From: B8-G4 sp033720735
GTDB lineage: Bacteria; Bacteroidota; Bacteroidia; Chitinophagales; Saprospiraceae
Length of the DNA stretch: 17,713 nt
NCBI GenBank assembly: GCA_033720735.1
Contig: JAWWBX010000065.1
Span: 1 to 17,713 of the forward strand
Direction: 5' to 3'
The translations under genes were made by a program, and so were the position numbers. Under the pieces are notes generated by a model. It did no database searches. It saw nothing but the letters and a program-made list of their open reading frames with translations, and had not been told where the DNA came from. Shown one piece after another: positions 8,425 to 14,863 of the stretch (positions are counted from its first letter, which is position 1; each line of letters starts with the position of its first letter).

Positions 8425-9546
8425 ATGAAATACATCTTGTCCTTGCTCGTGTGTCTGGGACTGTTGTCGTGCAGCCGCTCGATACCCGTAGCAGATCAGG
8501 GAACCCAGCCTACGACTCCTGTCAAGAACGAGCCCGTCCGCAAGGCGCGCAATGTCATTTTGTTGATCGGTGATGGCATGGGTTTGTCGCAGATCACCGG
8601 AGGGATGTACTTCAATGGCAACAAGACCGCACTCGAGCGACTTCCCGTGGTTGGTCTGCATAAATGTCATTCACTTGACAACCTGGTCACGGATTCGGCT
8701 GCGGGCGCGACAGCGTTTGCCTGTGGCGTCAAGACCTTCAACGGCGCCGTAGGCGTGGATGGGACGGGGCAGCCGGTGCAAACCATTCTGGAAGAAGCCG
8801 AAGAGCGTGGACTGGCCACCGGTCTGGTGGCTACTTCCTCGATCGTGCATGCGACCCCGGCGTCGTTCATCGCTCACGTTGTCAACCGGAGGGAGTACGA
8901 GCAAATCGCGTTGCAGTTTCTGGAGACCGACATTGATCTGTTTATCGGCGGTGGCAAGTCGTTTTTTGACCGGCGGGAGGACGGCCGCAACCTGTACGAT
9001 GCGCTGAGACGGAAGGGCTATTATATCACTGACTACTTCGAGACCCCCTTCAACGATGTCTTTGTACAGGAGCGCAAGAATTTTGGTTATCTCACTGCCG
9101 ACAAAGAACCTCTCCCGGCGAGCGGCGGCCGCGACTACCTGATCCCGGCGACCCAGTTCAGCCTCAAGTTTCTGGAGGAGCGGGGACGTCGCGGGTTTTT
9201 TCTGATGATCGAAGGGTCGCAGATCGACTGGGGCGGGCACGCCAATGATCCTGACTATGTGATCAGCGAGTTCGTCGAGTTCGACGCTGTGATCGACATC
9301 TGCTACAATTTTGCCCGAAGGGATGGTGAGACGCTCCTCATCGTCACTGCGGATCACGAGACAGGGGGGTTTGCCATCAATCCGGAGTCGACGATGGATG
9401 ATCTGAATGTGAGTTTCACCACCGGTGGGCATACGGCATCCATGATCCCTGTCTTTGCCTACGGACCAGGGTCTGAACGCTTTGCAGGCATCTACGACAA
9501 CACCGAGATCTACTCAAAAATGCGGAAAGCCTACGGGTGGCGCTAG
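8425..9546 (+). CDS. Alkaline phosphatase lipoprotein (PhoA family)
   Basis: A metal-dependent phosphomonoesterase predicted to be a lipoprotein. The signal peptide ends in the lipobox LLSC with Cys16. Active-site landmarks of the alkaline phosphatase superfamily are all visible: LIGDGMG with D50, TDSAAGATAF with catalytic S91, VHATPASF (H142, T144), EGSQIDWGGH with E263, D268 and H272, TADHETGG with D310 and H311, and TGGHTA with H336. Its 373 residues make it somewhat shorter than E. coli PhoA (471 with signal). H142 replaces the Asp153 of E. coli PhoA, as in mammalian enzymes. It is the last gene of the probable operon and converges on lipA, with 4 bases between the stops. Its final codons lie in a short tandem repeat. 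Cell location beyond membrane anchoring, and phosphate regulation, cannot be told; no clear Pho box was seen. Confidence 0.95.
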   Translation: MKYILSLLVCLGLLSCSRSIPVADQGTQPTTPVKNEPVRKARNVILLIGDGMGLSQITGGMYFNGNKTALERLPVVGLHKCHSLDNLVTDSAAGATAFACGVKTFNGAVGVDGTGQPVQTILEEAEERGLATGLVATSSIVHATPASFIAHVVNRREYEQIALQFLETDIDLFIGGGKSFFDRREDGRNLYDALRRKGYYITDYFETPFNDVFVQERKNFGYLTADKEPLPASGGRDYLIPATQFSLKFLEERGRRGFFLMIEGSQIDWGGHANDPDYVISEFVEFDAVIDICYNFARRDGETLLIVTADHETGGFAINPESTMDDLNVSFTTGGHTASMIPVFAYGPGSERFAGIYDNTEIYSKMRKAYGWR

Positions 9547-9564
9547 AGCCCTACAGGTGGCGCT
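9530..9564. repeat. Two-copy tandem repeat spanning the stop codons of the phosphatase and lipA genes
   Basis: CCTACGGGTGGCGCT at 9530-9544 recurs as CCTACAGGTGGCGCT at 9550-9564, 14 of 15 bases identical with a 20-base period. The first copy encodes the C-terminal YGWR of the phosphatase and begins its stop. The second, read on the minus strand, encodes the C-terminal RHL and stop of LipA. A local tandem duplication is the simplest explanation, but chance cannot be excluded. Confidence 0.6.
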
Positions 9565-10420
9565 CAGCGTGATAGGAAGAGCGTACCAGCGGCCCACTCT
9601 CCACAAAATCAAATCCGCGCCGCATGCCCTCTTCACGATAATCTGCGAAGGTGTCCGGATGCACATACTCAGCGACCGCGAGATGCATCGGGGTTGGTTG
9701 CAGATACTGGCCGATCGTCAGGACATCACAGTCATGGGCCCGCAAATCATCCATGATCTCCAGGACTTCATCACGCGTCTCGCCCAGGCCCACCATAATG
9801 CCTGATTTAGTGCGCTTGCCATAGGCCTTGGTCCGCTTGATCTGTTCGAGGCTGCGGTCATACTTCGCCTGCGGGCGCACCAGCCGGTACAACCGCCTCA
9901 CTGTTTCCATGTTGTGGGACACGACTTCCTGACCAGCGCTGATCATGTGTTCGAGGGCCTCCCAGTTCCCTTTGACATCGGGGATCAGGGTCTCGATCGT
10001 GGTGTCGGGGGATGACGCCTTGACGCGACGAACGGTCTCATGCCAAATGGCAGCACCGCGGTCTTTCAGTTCATCACGATTGACGGAGGTGATGACGGCA
10101 TGTTTGACCTCCATGAGCCGGATTGCTTCGGCGACACGCCGCGGCTCGTCTTCATCATATTCAGGAGGGCGCCCGGTCTTGACAGCACAAAACGAACAAG
10201 AGCGGGTGCACACGTTGCCCAGGATCATAAACGTCGCTGTCCCCGCACCCCAGCACTCGCCCATGTTGGGGCAATTGCCACTCTGGCAGATGGTGTGGAG
10301 GTTGTATTTGTCAACCAGGTTGCGGACACGCCGGTAGTTCTCTCCGATCGGAAGCTTCACCCGCAGCCAGTCGGGTTTGCGCTGGCGTGGTTGGCGGTCG
10401 ACAACAGGTAGTTCAATCAT
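9551..10420 (-). CDS. lipA: Lipoyl synthase (radical SAM)
   Basis: LipA inserts two sulfurs into the octanoyl chain on E2 and GcvH proteins, making the lipoyl cofactor needed by 2-oxoglutarate and pyruvate dehydrogenases and the glycine cleavage system. The 289 residues fit the family. The auxiliary cluster ligands are C45, C50 and C56 (CQSGNCPNMGEC). The radical-SAM cluster ligands are C71, C75 and C78 (CTRSCSFC). Family stretches include ITSVNRDELKDRG near 110-122, VVSHNMETVRRLY at 166-178, KSGIMVGLGET at 205-215, LTIGQYLQPT near 234-243 and the C-terminal RSSYHAE, which supplies the conserved serine ligand. It is a single-gene unit with its own candidate promoter. Its stop is 4 bases from that of the phosphatase gene. 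It serves the complex whose E1 is encoded by sucA in this window. Confidence 0.98.
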   Translation of the reverse strand: MIELPVVDRQPRQRKPDWLRVKLPIGENYRRVRNLVDKYNLHTICQSGNCPNMGECWGAGTATFMILGNVCTRSCSFCAVKTGRPPEYDEDEPRRVAEAIRLMEVKHAVITSVNRDELKDRGAAIWHETVRRVKASSPDTTIETLIPDVKGNWEALEHMISAGQEVVSHNMETVRRLYRLVRPQAKYDRSLEQIKRTKAYGKRTKSGIMVGLGETRDEVLEIMDDLRAHDCDVLTIGQYLQPTPMHLAVAEYVHPDTFADYREEGMRRGFDFVESGPLVRSSYHAERHL

Positions 10421-10460
10421 CTCGTAGCAATAATGCGCAGATCAGCAGAATGTTCAGGGT

Positions 10461-10468
10461 CAAAGGTA
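10461..10468 (-). promoter_or_regulatory. Candidate -7 promoter element of lipA
   Basis: On the minus strand this reads TACCTTTG, an exact match to the Bacteroidota -7 consensus TAnnTTTG, 40 bases upstream of the lipA start. No clear TTG lies at the -33 position; that region is occupied by the double hairpin at 10473-10508. Confidence 0.5.
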
Positions 10469-10472
10469 GTTG

Positions 10473-10508
10473 AAGACTTCAAAAGTCTTTGAGACTTTTA
10501 AAGTCTCA
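10473..10508 (-). terminator. Two adjacent hairpins between the 10517-11311 gene and lipA, possible terminator
   Basis: The first hairpin has arms AAGACTT/AAGTCTT with a 3-base loop (10473-10489). The second has perfect 9-base arms TGAGACTTT/AAAGTCTCA around one central T (10490-10508). They share the AGACTT/AAGTCT core and abut. They lie 9 bases past the stop of the minus-strand gene at 10517-11311, a terminator position, but the stems are AT-rich and no long T-run follows. They also cover the -33 region of the putative lipA promoter, so an operator or a dispersed intergenic repeat is an alternative. Confidence 0.5.
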
Positions 10509-10516
10509 CACAGCGA

Positions 10517-11311
10517 CTAGCGTCGCTTGCCAAGCTGCAGCGTCGCGTAGGCATTCAGGAAGAAGGGCAGGTTGTTGTCGATGATCATGATCGGCACGCG
10601 CTTGAAGTACAGGTCGAACATGACCCCAACCTCCAGCGCCCGGACGTATTCATCGAACGCTCCGACACTGAAATGCGCCCCGCATTTGCCGTGCAAACCG
10701 GGCTGGATGGTGATCTCGTCGATGCCTTTGAAGAATGACGCAGAACCGTAGATGCGATTGGCATCGAGAAAGATCTCGGCATTCTCCTCGGTGTATTTTT
10801 CCGCCACGATCGATCCTTCCCCCGTGGGCTCCACACGGTTGATATTCAGATAGTAGGGCTTGAGGAAGCCCAGCGAGACCCCGGCCTCGTAGTTGATGCC
10901 GACCGCCACCCCCTTGCGCTTGGCCTTTTCGGAGAGATAGCGTTTTTCACCGATGCCCGCCCTGGCGACGATGAAGTTGTTTTGCTTGCCATACGCAAAC
11001 GCCGAAGAGGATTTCAGCAACAGGTTGCCACCCTGGAAGTTGACGGCCTGGCGATATTCCTTCGGGTGCTTGAGGACCCCGAGGTTTACGTGGTAATAGC
11101 GCGTCAGATAATACTTCCGGATGTCACCCACCGTATATCCCAACGCGATCCCGTTGGTGTGGATCTGCAGGTCGAAGGCGCGCTCCTCCTTGTAGAGGAT
11201 CCCACGCAATCCATAATCGATCTGCTTGGGCTGGATCACTGTCTGACCCAAGGCAGGCCCGAGTACGCCGATCATGGCAAATCCGATGAGGCATCGCTTC
11301 AACATGTACAT
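10517..11311 (-). CDS. Conserved secreted Bacteroidota protein of unknown function, probable outer-membrane protein
   Basis: 264 residues with a signal peptide (MLKRCLIGFAMIGVLGPALG|QT). I recall this as a family widespread in Bacteroidota but without an assigned function. Characteristic stretches are YGLRGILYKEERAFDLQIHT, a TRYYHVNLGVLKHPKEYRQ-type segment near 70-88, the AYGKQNNFIVARAGIGEKRY segment near 105-124, LSEKAKRKGVAVGINYEAG, FLKPYYL, and a C-terminal barrel-like region (LHGKCGAHFSVG, VRALEVGVMFDLYF, FFLNAYATLQLGKRR). Strand-like repeats suggest an outer-membrane barrel; this is inference. The start at 11311 is favoured by AGAGGA ending 4 bases before the ATG; an ATG two codons later is possible. 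It is divergent from upp and followed by a double hairpin. Confidence 0.88.
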   Translation of the reverse strand: MYMLKRCLIGFAMIGVLGPALGQTVIQPKQIDYGLRGILYKEERAFDLQIHTNGIALGYTVGDIRKYYLTRYYHVNLGVLKHPKEYRQAVNFQGGNLLLKSSSAFAYGKQNNFIVARAGIGEKRYLSEKAKRKGVAVGINYEAGVSLGFLKPYYLNINRVEPTGEGSIVAEKYTEENAEIFLDANRIYGSASFFKGIDEITIQPGLHGKCGAHFSVGAFDEYVRALEVGVMFDLYFKRVPIMIIDNNLPFFLNAYATLQLGKRR

Positions 11312-11481
11312 ATCATCCTCTTAACGCAATTAAAGTTAAAAAATTCGGTGTGTGGCCTGATAACGCCTTCGGGACAAAAAGTGTCGGTGCGGTCCGTGCA
11401 ATGGATATGGACCACGATCACAGATTGGACGAGCAGAGTGCAACAGCAAAATTCACTATAATAGCACCGAATCACGAGCGG

Positions 11482-12132
11482 ATGGTACACAACATTTGCG
11501 ATCAGCACTCAGTGGCGAGCACCCTGGTCCTGGAATTGCGCGACGTACAGCTACAGACCGACCGTGCGCGGTTTCGGAGGAATATGGAAAAACTCGGCGA
11601 GATCTTCGCCTACGAAATCAGCAAGGCATTTGATTACGTTGCCGTTAAAACGGAGACCCCGTTGGGTACGGCAGTTTGTTACCGTCCCCAGGACGATATT
11701 GTGCTGGTGACGATTGTACGTGCCGGATTGCCGATGCATCAGGGCATGCTCAACTACTTCCCAGACGCAGACAACGGGGTGATCGCCACCCAGCGGATCC
11801 ATCACAAGGACGGCACATTCGATATCAGCGTTGATTATATCAACTGCCCGGATATTGCCGGTAAGATCCTGATCGTATGTGACCCGATGCTTGCGACGGG
11901 CAGTTCGATGGACAAGGCACTGGAGGCGATCATTCGCAACGGCAAACCGAAGCAGCTGCACCTCGTTTCCATCATCGCCTCTTCCTACGGGCTGGCCTAC
12001 ATGCGGCGCCTCTGGCCGCGGGCACACATCTGGATTGCTGCTGAGGACGAAGAGCTTACCGCCAAGTCATATATCGTGCCGGGCCTCGGAGACGCCGGCG
12101 ACCTGGCATTTGGTGGCAAAGCTTCAGAATAG
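11482..12132 (+). CDS. upp: Uracil phosphoribosyltransferase
   Basis: Makes UMP from uracil and PRPP in cytosolic pyrimidine salvage (EC 2.4.2.9). The chosen ATG gives 216 residues, the usual family length, and the typical opening MVHNICDQHSVASTLVLELR. Motifs numbered from this start are R31-R33 in ARFRRNMEKLGE, the RAGLPMHQGML segment from R80, the PRPP loop CDPMLATGSS at 133-142 and the uracil-binding YIVPGLGDAGD at 197-207. The frame stays open upstream to an ATG at 11350, adding 44 residues (including DMDHDHRLDE) that have no place in the family, so I reject that start. No Shine-Dalgarno is visible. The gene stands alone between the divergent 10517-11311 gene and the DUF1761-like gene 79 bases downstream. 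Confidence 0.96.
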   Translation: MVHNICDQHSVASTLVLELRDVQLQTDRARFRRNMEKLGEIFAYEISKAFDYVAVKTETPLGTAVCYRPQDDIVLVTIVRAGLPMHQGMLNYFPDADNGVIATQRIHHKDGTFDISVDYINCPDIAGKILIVCDPMLATGSSMDKALEAIIRNGKPKQLHLVSIIASSYGLAYMRRLWPRAHIWIAAEDEELTAKSYIVPGLGDAGDLAFGGKASE

Positions 12133-12211
12133 GACCGACCGTCCCGCGTGTGCGATATCGGATTCGATACTGTTGGTGACCATGGCTTTTGTATTTTGTG
12201 CAGGTTGACCA

Positions 12212-12610
12212 ATGGAACTTTCTGACATCAATTTGATCGCTGTCGGCATCGGTGCCGTTGCAGTCTTTGGTCTGGGCTTCATCTGGTATGCGCCGCCGGT
12301 CTTCGGCCGCATCTGGCAGCGGCACATTGAAACGCCGCCGACCCCCGACACCAATGTCCTGGCCATGTTCGGACCAGCGTTCATCCTGATCTGTGTCATC
12401 GGACTGGTAATGGCCGCGTTCAAACCGGAGGAGATCTCCGGCTGGTCAGACGGAGCCCTGATGGGATCCATCCTGGGTCTGGGGCTGGTGGCCACGTCAC
12501 TCGGTATCAACTACCTGTTTGCGCGTCGCAGTATGACGCTCTTCCTCATTGATGCCGGCTACCTGGTCCTGACGCTGACTATTTTCGGGGCACTTATCGC
12601 AGCTCTCTGA
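12212..12610 (+). CDS. DUF1761-like small integral membrane protein
   Basis: A 132-residue protein with four predicted membrane segments, at about 8-28, 49-68, 81-101 and 108-131. The motif LGFIWYAPPVFGRIWQRH right after the first segment resembles the DUF1761 family (G-F-x-W-Y then a FGxxW pattern). That family has no established function. It ends 5 bases before the sodium symporter gene, so the two are probably translated from one message. A TATTTTG box at 12192-12198, 14 bases before the ATG, is a weak promoter candidate. A role alongside the transporter is possible but rests only on adjacency. Confidence 0.85.
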   Translation: MELSDINLIAVGIGAVAVFGLGFIWYAPPVFGRIWQRHIETPPTPDTNVLAMFGPAFILICVIGLVMAAFKPEEISGWSDGALMGSILGLGLVATSLGINYLFARRSMTLFLIDAGYLVLTLTIFGALIAAL

Positions 12611-12615
12611 CGTCC

Positions 12616-14103
12616 ATGACCCTCAGTCCCGTACTCCTCCTCAGCATCATTGCCGCCTACTTCCTGTTGCTCATGGCCGTTTCCTGGTGGACCGGTCGCA
12701 AGGCAGGCAACGCAGAGTTTTTCATCGCAGGGCGCAAATCTCCCTGGTTGCTGGTGGCCATCGGGATGATCGGAGCCTCGTTGTCAGGCGTCACCTTTAT
12801 CTCTATCCCCGGAGTTGTCGGCGCCGGCGGTACCAACCAGGCATTTGCCTATATGCAACTGGTGGTGGGCTACGTCATCGGCTATTTCGTGATTGCCCAC
12901 GTGCTGATGCCGATCTATTACCGGCTCAACCTGATCTCGATTTACGGCTTTCTTGAGCAACGGTTTGGATACTTCTCGTACAAGACCGGAGCCGCCTACT
13001 TCCTGCTGTCCCGGGTGATCGGAGCGTCTTTTCGTTTGTTCCTCGTCGCCATTGTGCTGCAGAAGTTCATTATGGATCCCATGGGTGTTCCTTTCTGGCT
13101 CACGGTGGCGACGACGATTCTGCTGATCTGGGTTTACACGTTCCGTGGCGGGATCAAGACCATCGTCTGGACTGATACCCTGCAGACAGTCTGCATGCTG
13201 ACAGCGGTGGTGCTCACCATCCTGGCGATCGGCCGGGCCATGGACATGAGCCTGCCTCAGTTGTTCGGGGAGATCACCGGGCAGGGCCTCAACAAGGTTT
13301 TCTTCTTTGAAGGTGGGTGGGCCGATCCCAATAATTTCTTCAAGCAGGTGGTAAGCGGGGCTTTGATCACGATCGTGATGACTGGTCTGGATCAGGACAT
13401 GATGCAGAAGAACCTCACTTGTCGCAATATCAGGGAGGCGCAGAAGAACATGTTCACCTTCAGTTCCATCCTGGTCGTTGCCAACCTCTTGTTTCTCACT
13501 CTGGGCGCACTGCTGTACATCTATGCGGCCCATCTGGGCGTTGACGTGCCGGAACGCACCGACCAGTTGTACCCGACGCTCGCGCTCACTTACCTGCCGC
13601 CGGCGATCGGGGTGATGTTTCTGCTGGGACTGACCGCGGCCGCTTATTCGAGTGCGGACTCGGCCCTGACCTCTTTGACGACCGCTTTCTGCGTGGACTT
13701 TCTGGATTTCGAAAAGCGCCAGAGCACAGCGCCGCCGCGCTTGTTGGTGCGCCAGCGATGGGTGGTACACATGGCGTTTTCGGTCATCCTCTTCGGTGTC
13801 ATCTTGTTTTTCAATACCCTTAACAACGAGGCGGTGATCAACCAGCTCTTCGTCGCTGCTGGCTACACCTACGGACCGCTGCTCGGATTGTTTGCCTTCG
13901 GGATCTTTACCCGCCGCCGCATCCGGGACAACCGGGTCATTGCCGTGTGCCTCATTGCACCGGTCTTGTCCTATCTTCTGAATACGCATAGCGATGTCTT
14001 GCTCGGTGGCTTTGAGCTGGGGTTCCTGATCCTCGCGGTCAACGGCCTCCTGACTTACCTGGGTCTCTGGATGATCTCGTACAGGGATCAGCGCACCGCC
14101 TGA
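12616..14103 (+). CDS. Sodium:solute symporter (SSS/SLC5 family)
   Basis: A 495-residue inner-membrane transporter with about 13 predicted membrane helices. Family marks include the GNAEFFIAGRKSPWLLVAIG segment near 31-50, GASLSGVTFISIPG at 53-66, TFRGGIKTIVWTDTLQ near 175-190, GLDQDMMQKNLTCR at 257-270 and the sodium-site helix AAAYSSADSALTSLTTAF with S345, S346 and S349. It imports a small solute with sodium; the substrate cannot be named from sequence, since this family carries sugars, proline, pantothenate, sialic acid and others. It follows the DUF1761-like gene by 5 bases. Its last 16 bases overlap the end of the opposing START-like gene. Confidence 0.95.
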   Translation: MTLSPVLLLSIIAAYFLLLMAVSWWTGRKAGNAEFFIAGRKSPWLLVAIGMIGASLSGVTFISIPGVVGAGGTNQAFAYMQLVVGYVIGYFVIAHVLMPIYYRLNLISIYGFLEQRFGYFSYKTGAAYFLLSRVIGASFRLFLVAIVLQKFIMDPMGVPFWLTVATTILLIWVYTFRGGIKTIVWTDTLQTVCMLTAVVLTILAIGRAMDMSLPQLFGEITGQGLNKVFFFEGGWADPNNFFKQVVSGALITIVMTGLDQDMMQKNLTCRNIREAQKNMFTFSSILVVANLLFLTLGALLYIYAAHLGVDVPERTDQLYPTLALTYLPPAIGVMFLLGLTAAAYSSADSALTSLTTAFCVDFLDFEKRQSTAPPRLLVRQRWVVHMAFSVILFGVILFFNTLNNEAVINQLFVAAGYTYGPLLGLFAFGIFTRRRIRDNRVIAVCLIAPVLSYLLNTHSDVLLGGFELGFLILAVNGLLTYLGLWMISYRDQRTA

Positions 14104-14690
14104 CCTTCGAGGGCAGCTCGAACCTGGCGCATCGTCTTGTAGGGATGCTTTACGATAAACAGGTTGACCAGCCAGTCGGGCATGGCTTCGCCGGGATCCG
14201 TGACGAATTGCTGAATGATGCGGGTCTGTGCGGATGAGATCCGCTCAAACTGCCAAAAGCCCTGGACCCTCGGGATCAGGACGGTGCCTTCCGGAGGGAA
14301 GCCTGCGGTATCGTGCAGGCTGACCGTATGACGGCCCTCCACGGATTCCACGGTTTGACGCAACCACATGCACCGGTTGCGGAAGGGAAAGGGCATTTCA
14401 AGGATGTACAACAATGTTTCAGGGGCCTTCGGAGGCCGCTGTACATCGGCCACTCCGGCCATCCACTCGGCGTGCCGTGCCGTCTGTTCAAAGAAGGCGA
14501 TGACTTGTGAAAGGGGCACGCCCACTGTGACCTCAGCGCGGTATTCCTTGACCGGGAAATCGGGATGGTCACGGGTGTAGATGGAAACACCGCGCTGTTG
14601 CTTGGACAGGCTCCAGTCAGCCTGGGCCAGGGCAGGGAGACTGCCGAGTAGCAGGGCGAGCAAGGTCAGAGTCCGTGTCCGAATGTTCAT
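14088..14690 (-). CDS. Secreted START/SRPBCC-domain lipid-binding-like protein
   Basis: 200 residues with a signal peptide (MNIRTRTLTLLALLLGSLPALAQA|DW), so probably periplasmic. The rest matches the START-like helix-grip pattern: WSLSKQQRGVSIYTRDH, VKEYRAEVTVGVPLSQVIAFFEQ, then HAEWMAGVADVQRP, LLYILEMPFPFRNRCMWLR, VQGFWQFERIS, TRIIQQFVTDPGEAMPDWLV, and a C-terminal amphipathic helix (NLFIVKHPYKTMRQVRAAL) that would cap the cavity. The family binds lipids or other hydrophobic ligands; the ligand here is unknown. Its TGA lies inside the symporter gene, giving a 16-base tail-to-tail overlap. TAATTTA shortly upstream is a weak promoter candidate. Confidence 0.88.
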   Translation of the reverse strand: MNIRTRTLTLLALLLGSLPALAQADWSLSKQQRGVSIYTRDHPDFPVKEYRAEVTVGVPLSQVIAFFEQTARHAEWMAGVADVQRPPKAPETLLYILEMPFPFRNRCMWLRQTVESVEGRHTVSLHDTAGFPPEGTVLIPRVQGFWQFERISSAQTRIIQQFVTDPGEAMPDWLVNLFIVKHPYKTMRQVRAALEGQAVR

Positions 14691-14811
14691 GGCGGCGCTA
14701 AATTACACCATCTGCCAGATCACTGCCATGTGCCACACCAACTGACGCACAGCCAGAACGTTGCGGAGCCCGCTATGCCGGGGTATGTGTTGAGCGTATG
14801 ATCTGATGCGC

Positions 14812-14825
14812 ATCACCGCGGTGAT
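14812..14825. promoter_or_regulatory. Perfect 14-base palindrome upstream of murQ, possible operator
   Basis: ATCACCGCGGTGAT is an exact palindrome with no spacer, 38 bases before the murQ ATG and 6 bases before TACTTTG (14832-14838), a possible -7 box. That position suits a repressor site. It sits in the 173-base gap between the divergent START-like gene and murQ, so it could act on either. The cognate regulator is unknown. Confidence 0.4.
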
Positions 14826-14863
14826 TTGTTTTACTTTGTTTCTGAAGTCAATGCGGCCGCACC

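Noticed and set aside
1838..10420. sucA and lipA as a linked lipoate/TCA gene cluster
   Set aside because: They are functionally related but separated by four unrelated genes on mixed strands, so this is proximity and not an operon.
11425..11462. TTGGAC and TATAAT upstream of upp as a sigma70-type promoter
   Set aside because: The spacer is 26 bases, far from 17, and Bacteroidota use a different -7 element.
11350..11481. 44-residue N-terminal extension of Upp from an upstream ATG
   Set aside because: The family starts at the MVHNICDQ region and the 216-residue form has the usual length; the extension is unlike any Upp sequence I know.
12784..13989. 401-codon open frame antisense to the sodium symporter
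   Set aside because: It is a shadow of the symporter gene; the product is a Gln/Arg/His-rich sequence with no domain signs.
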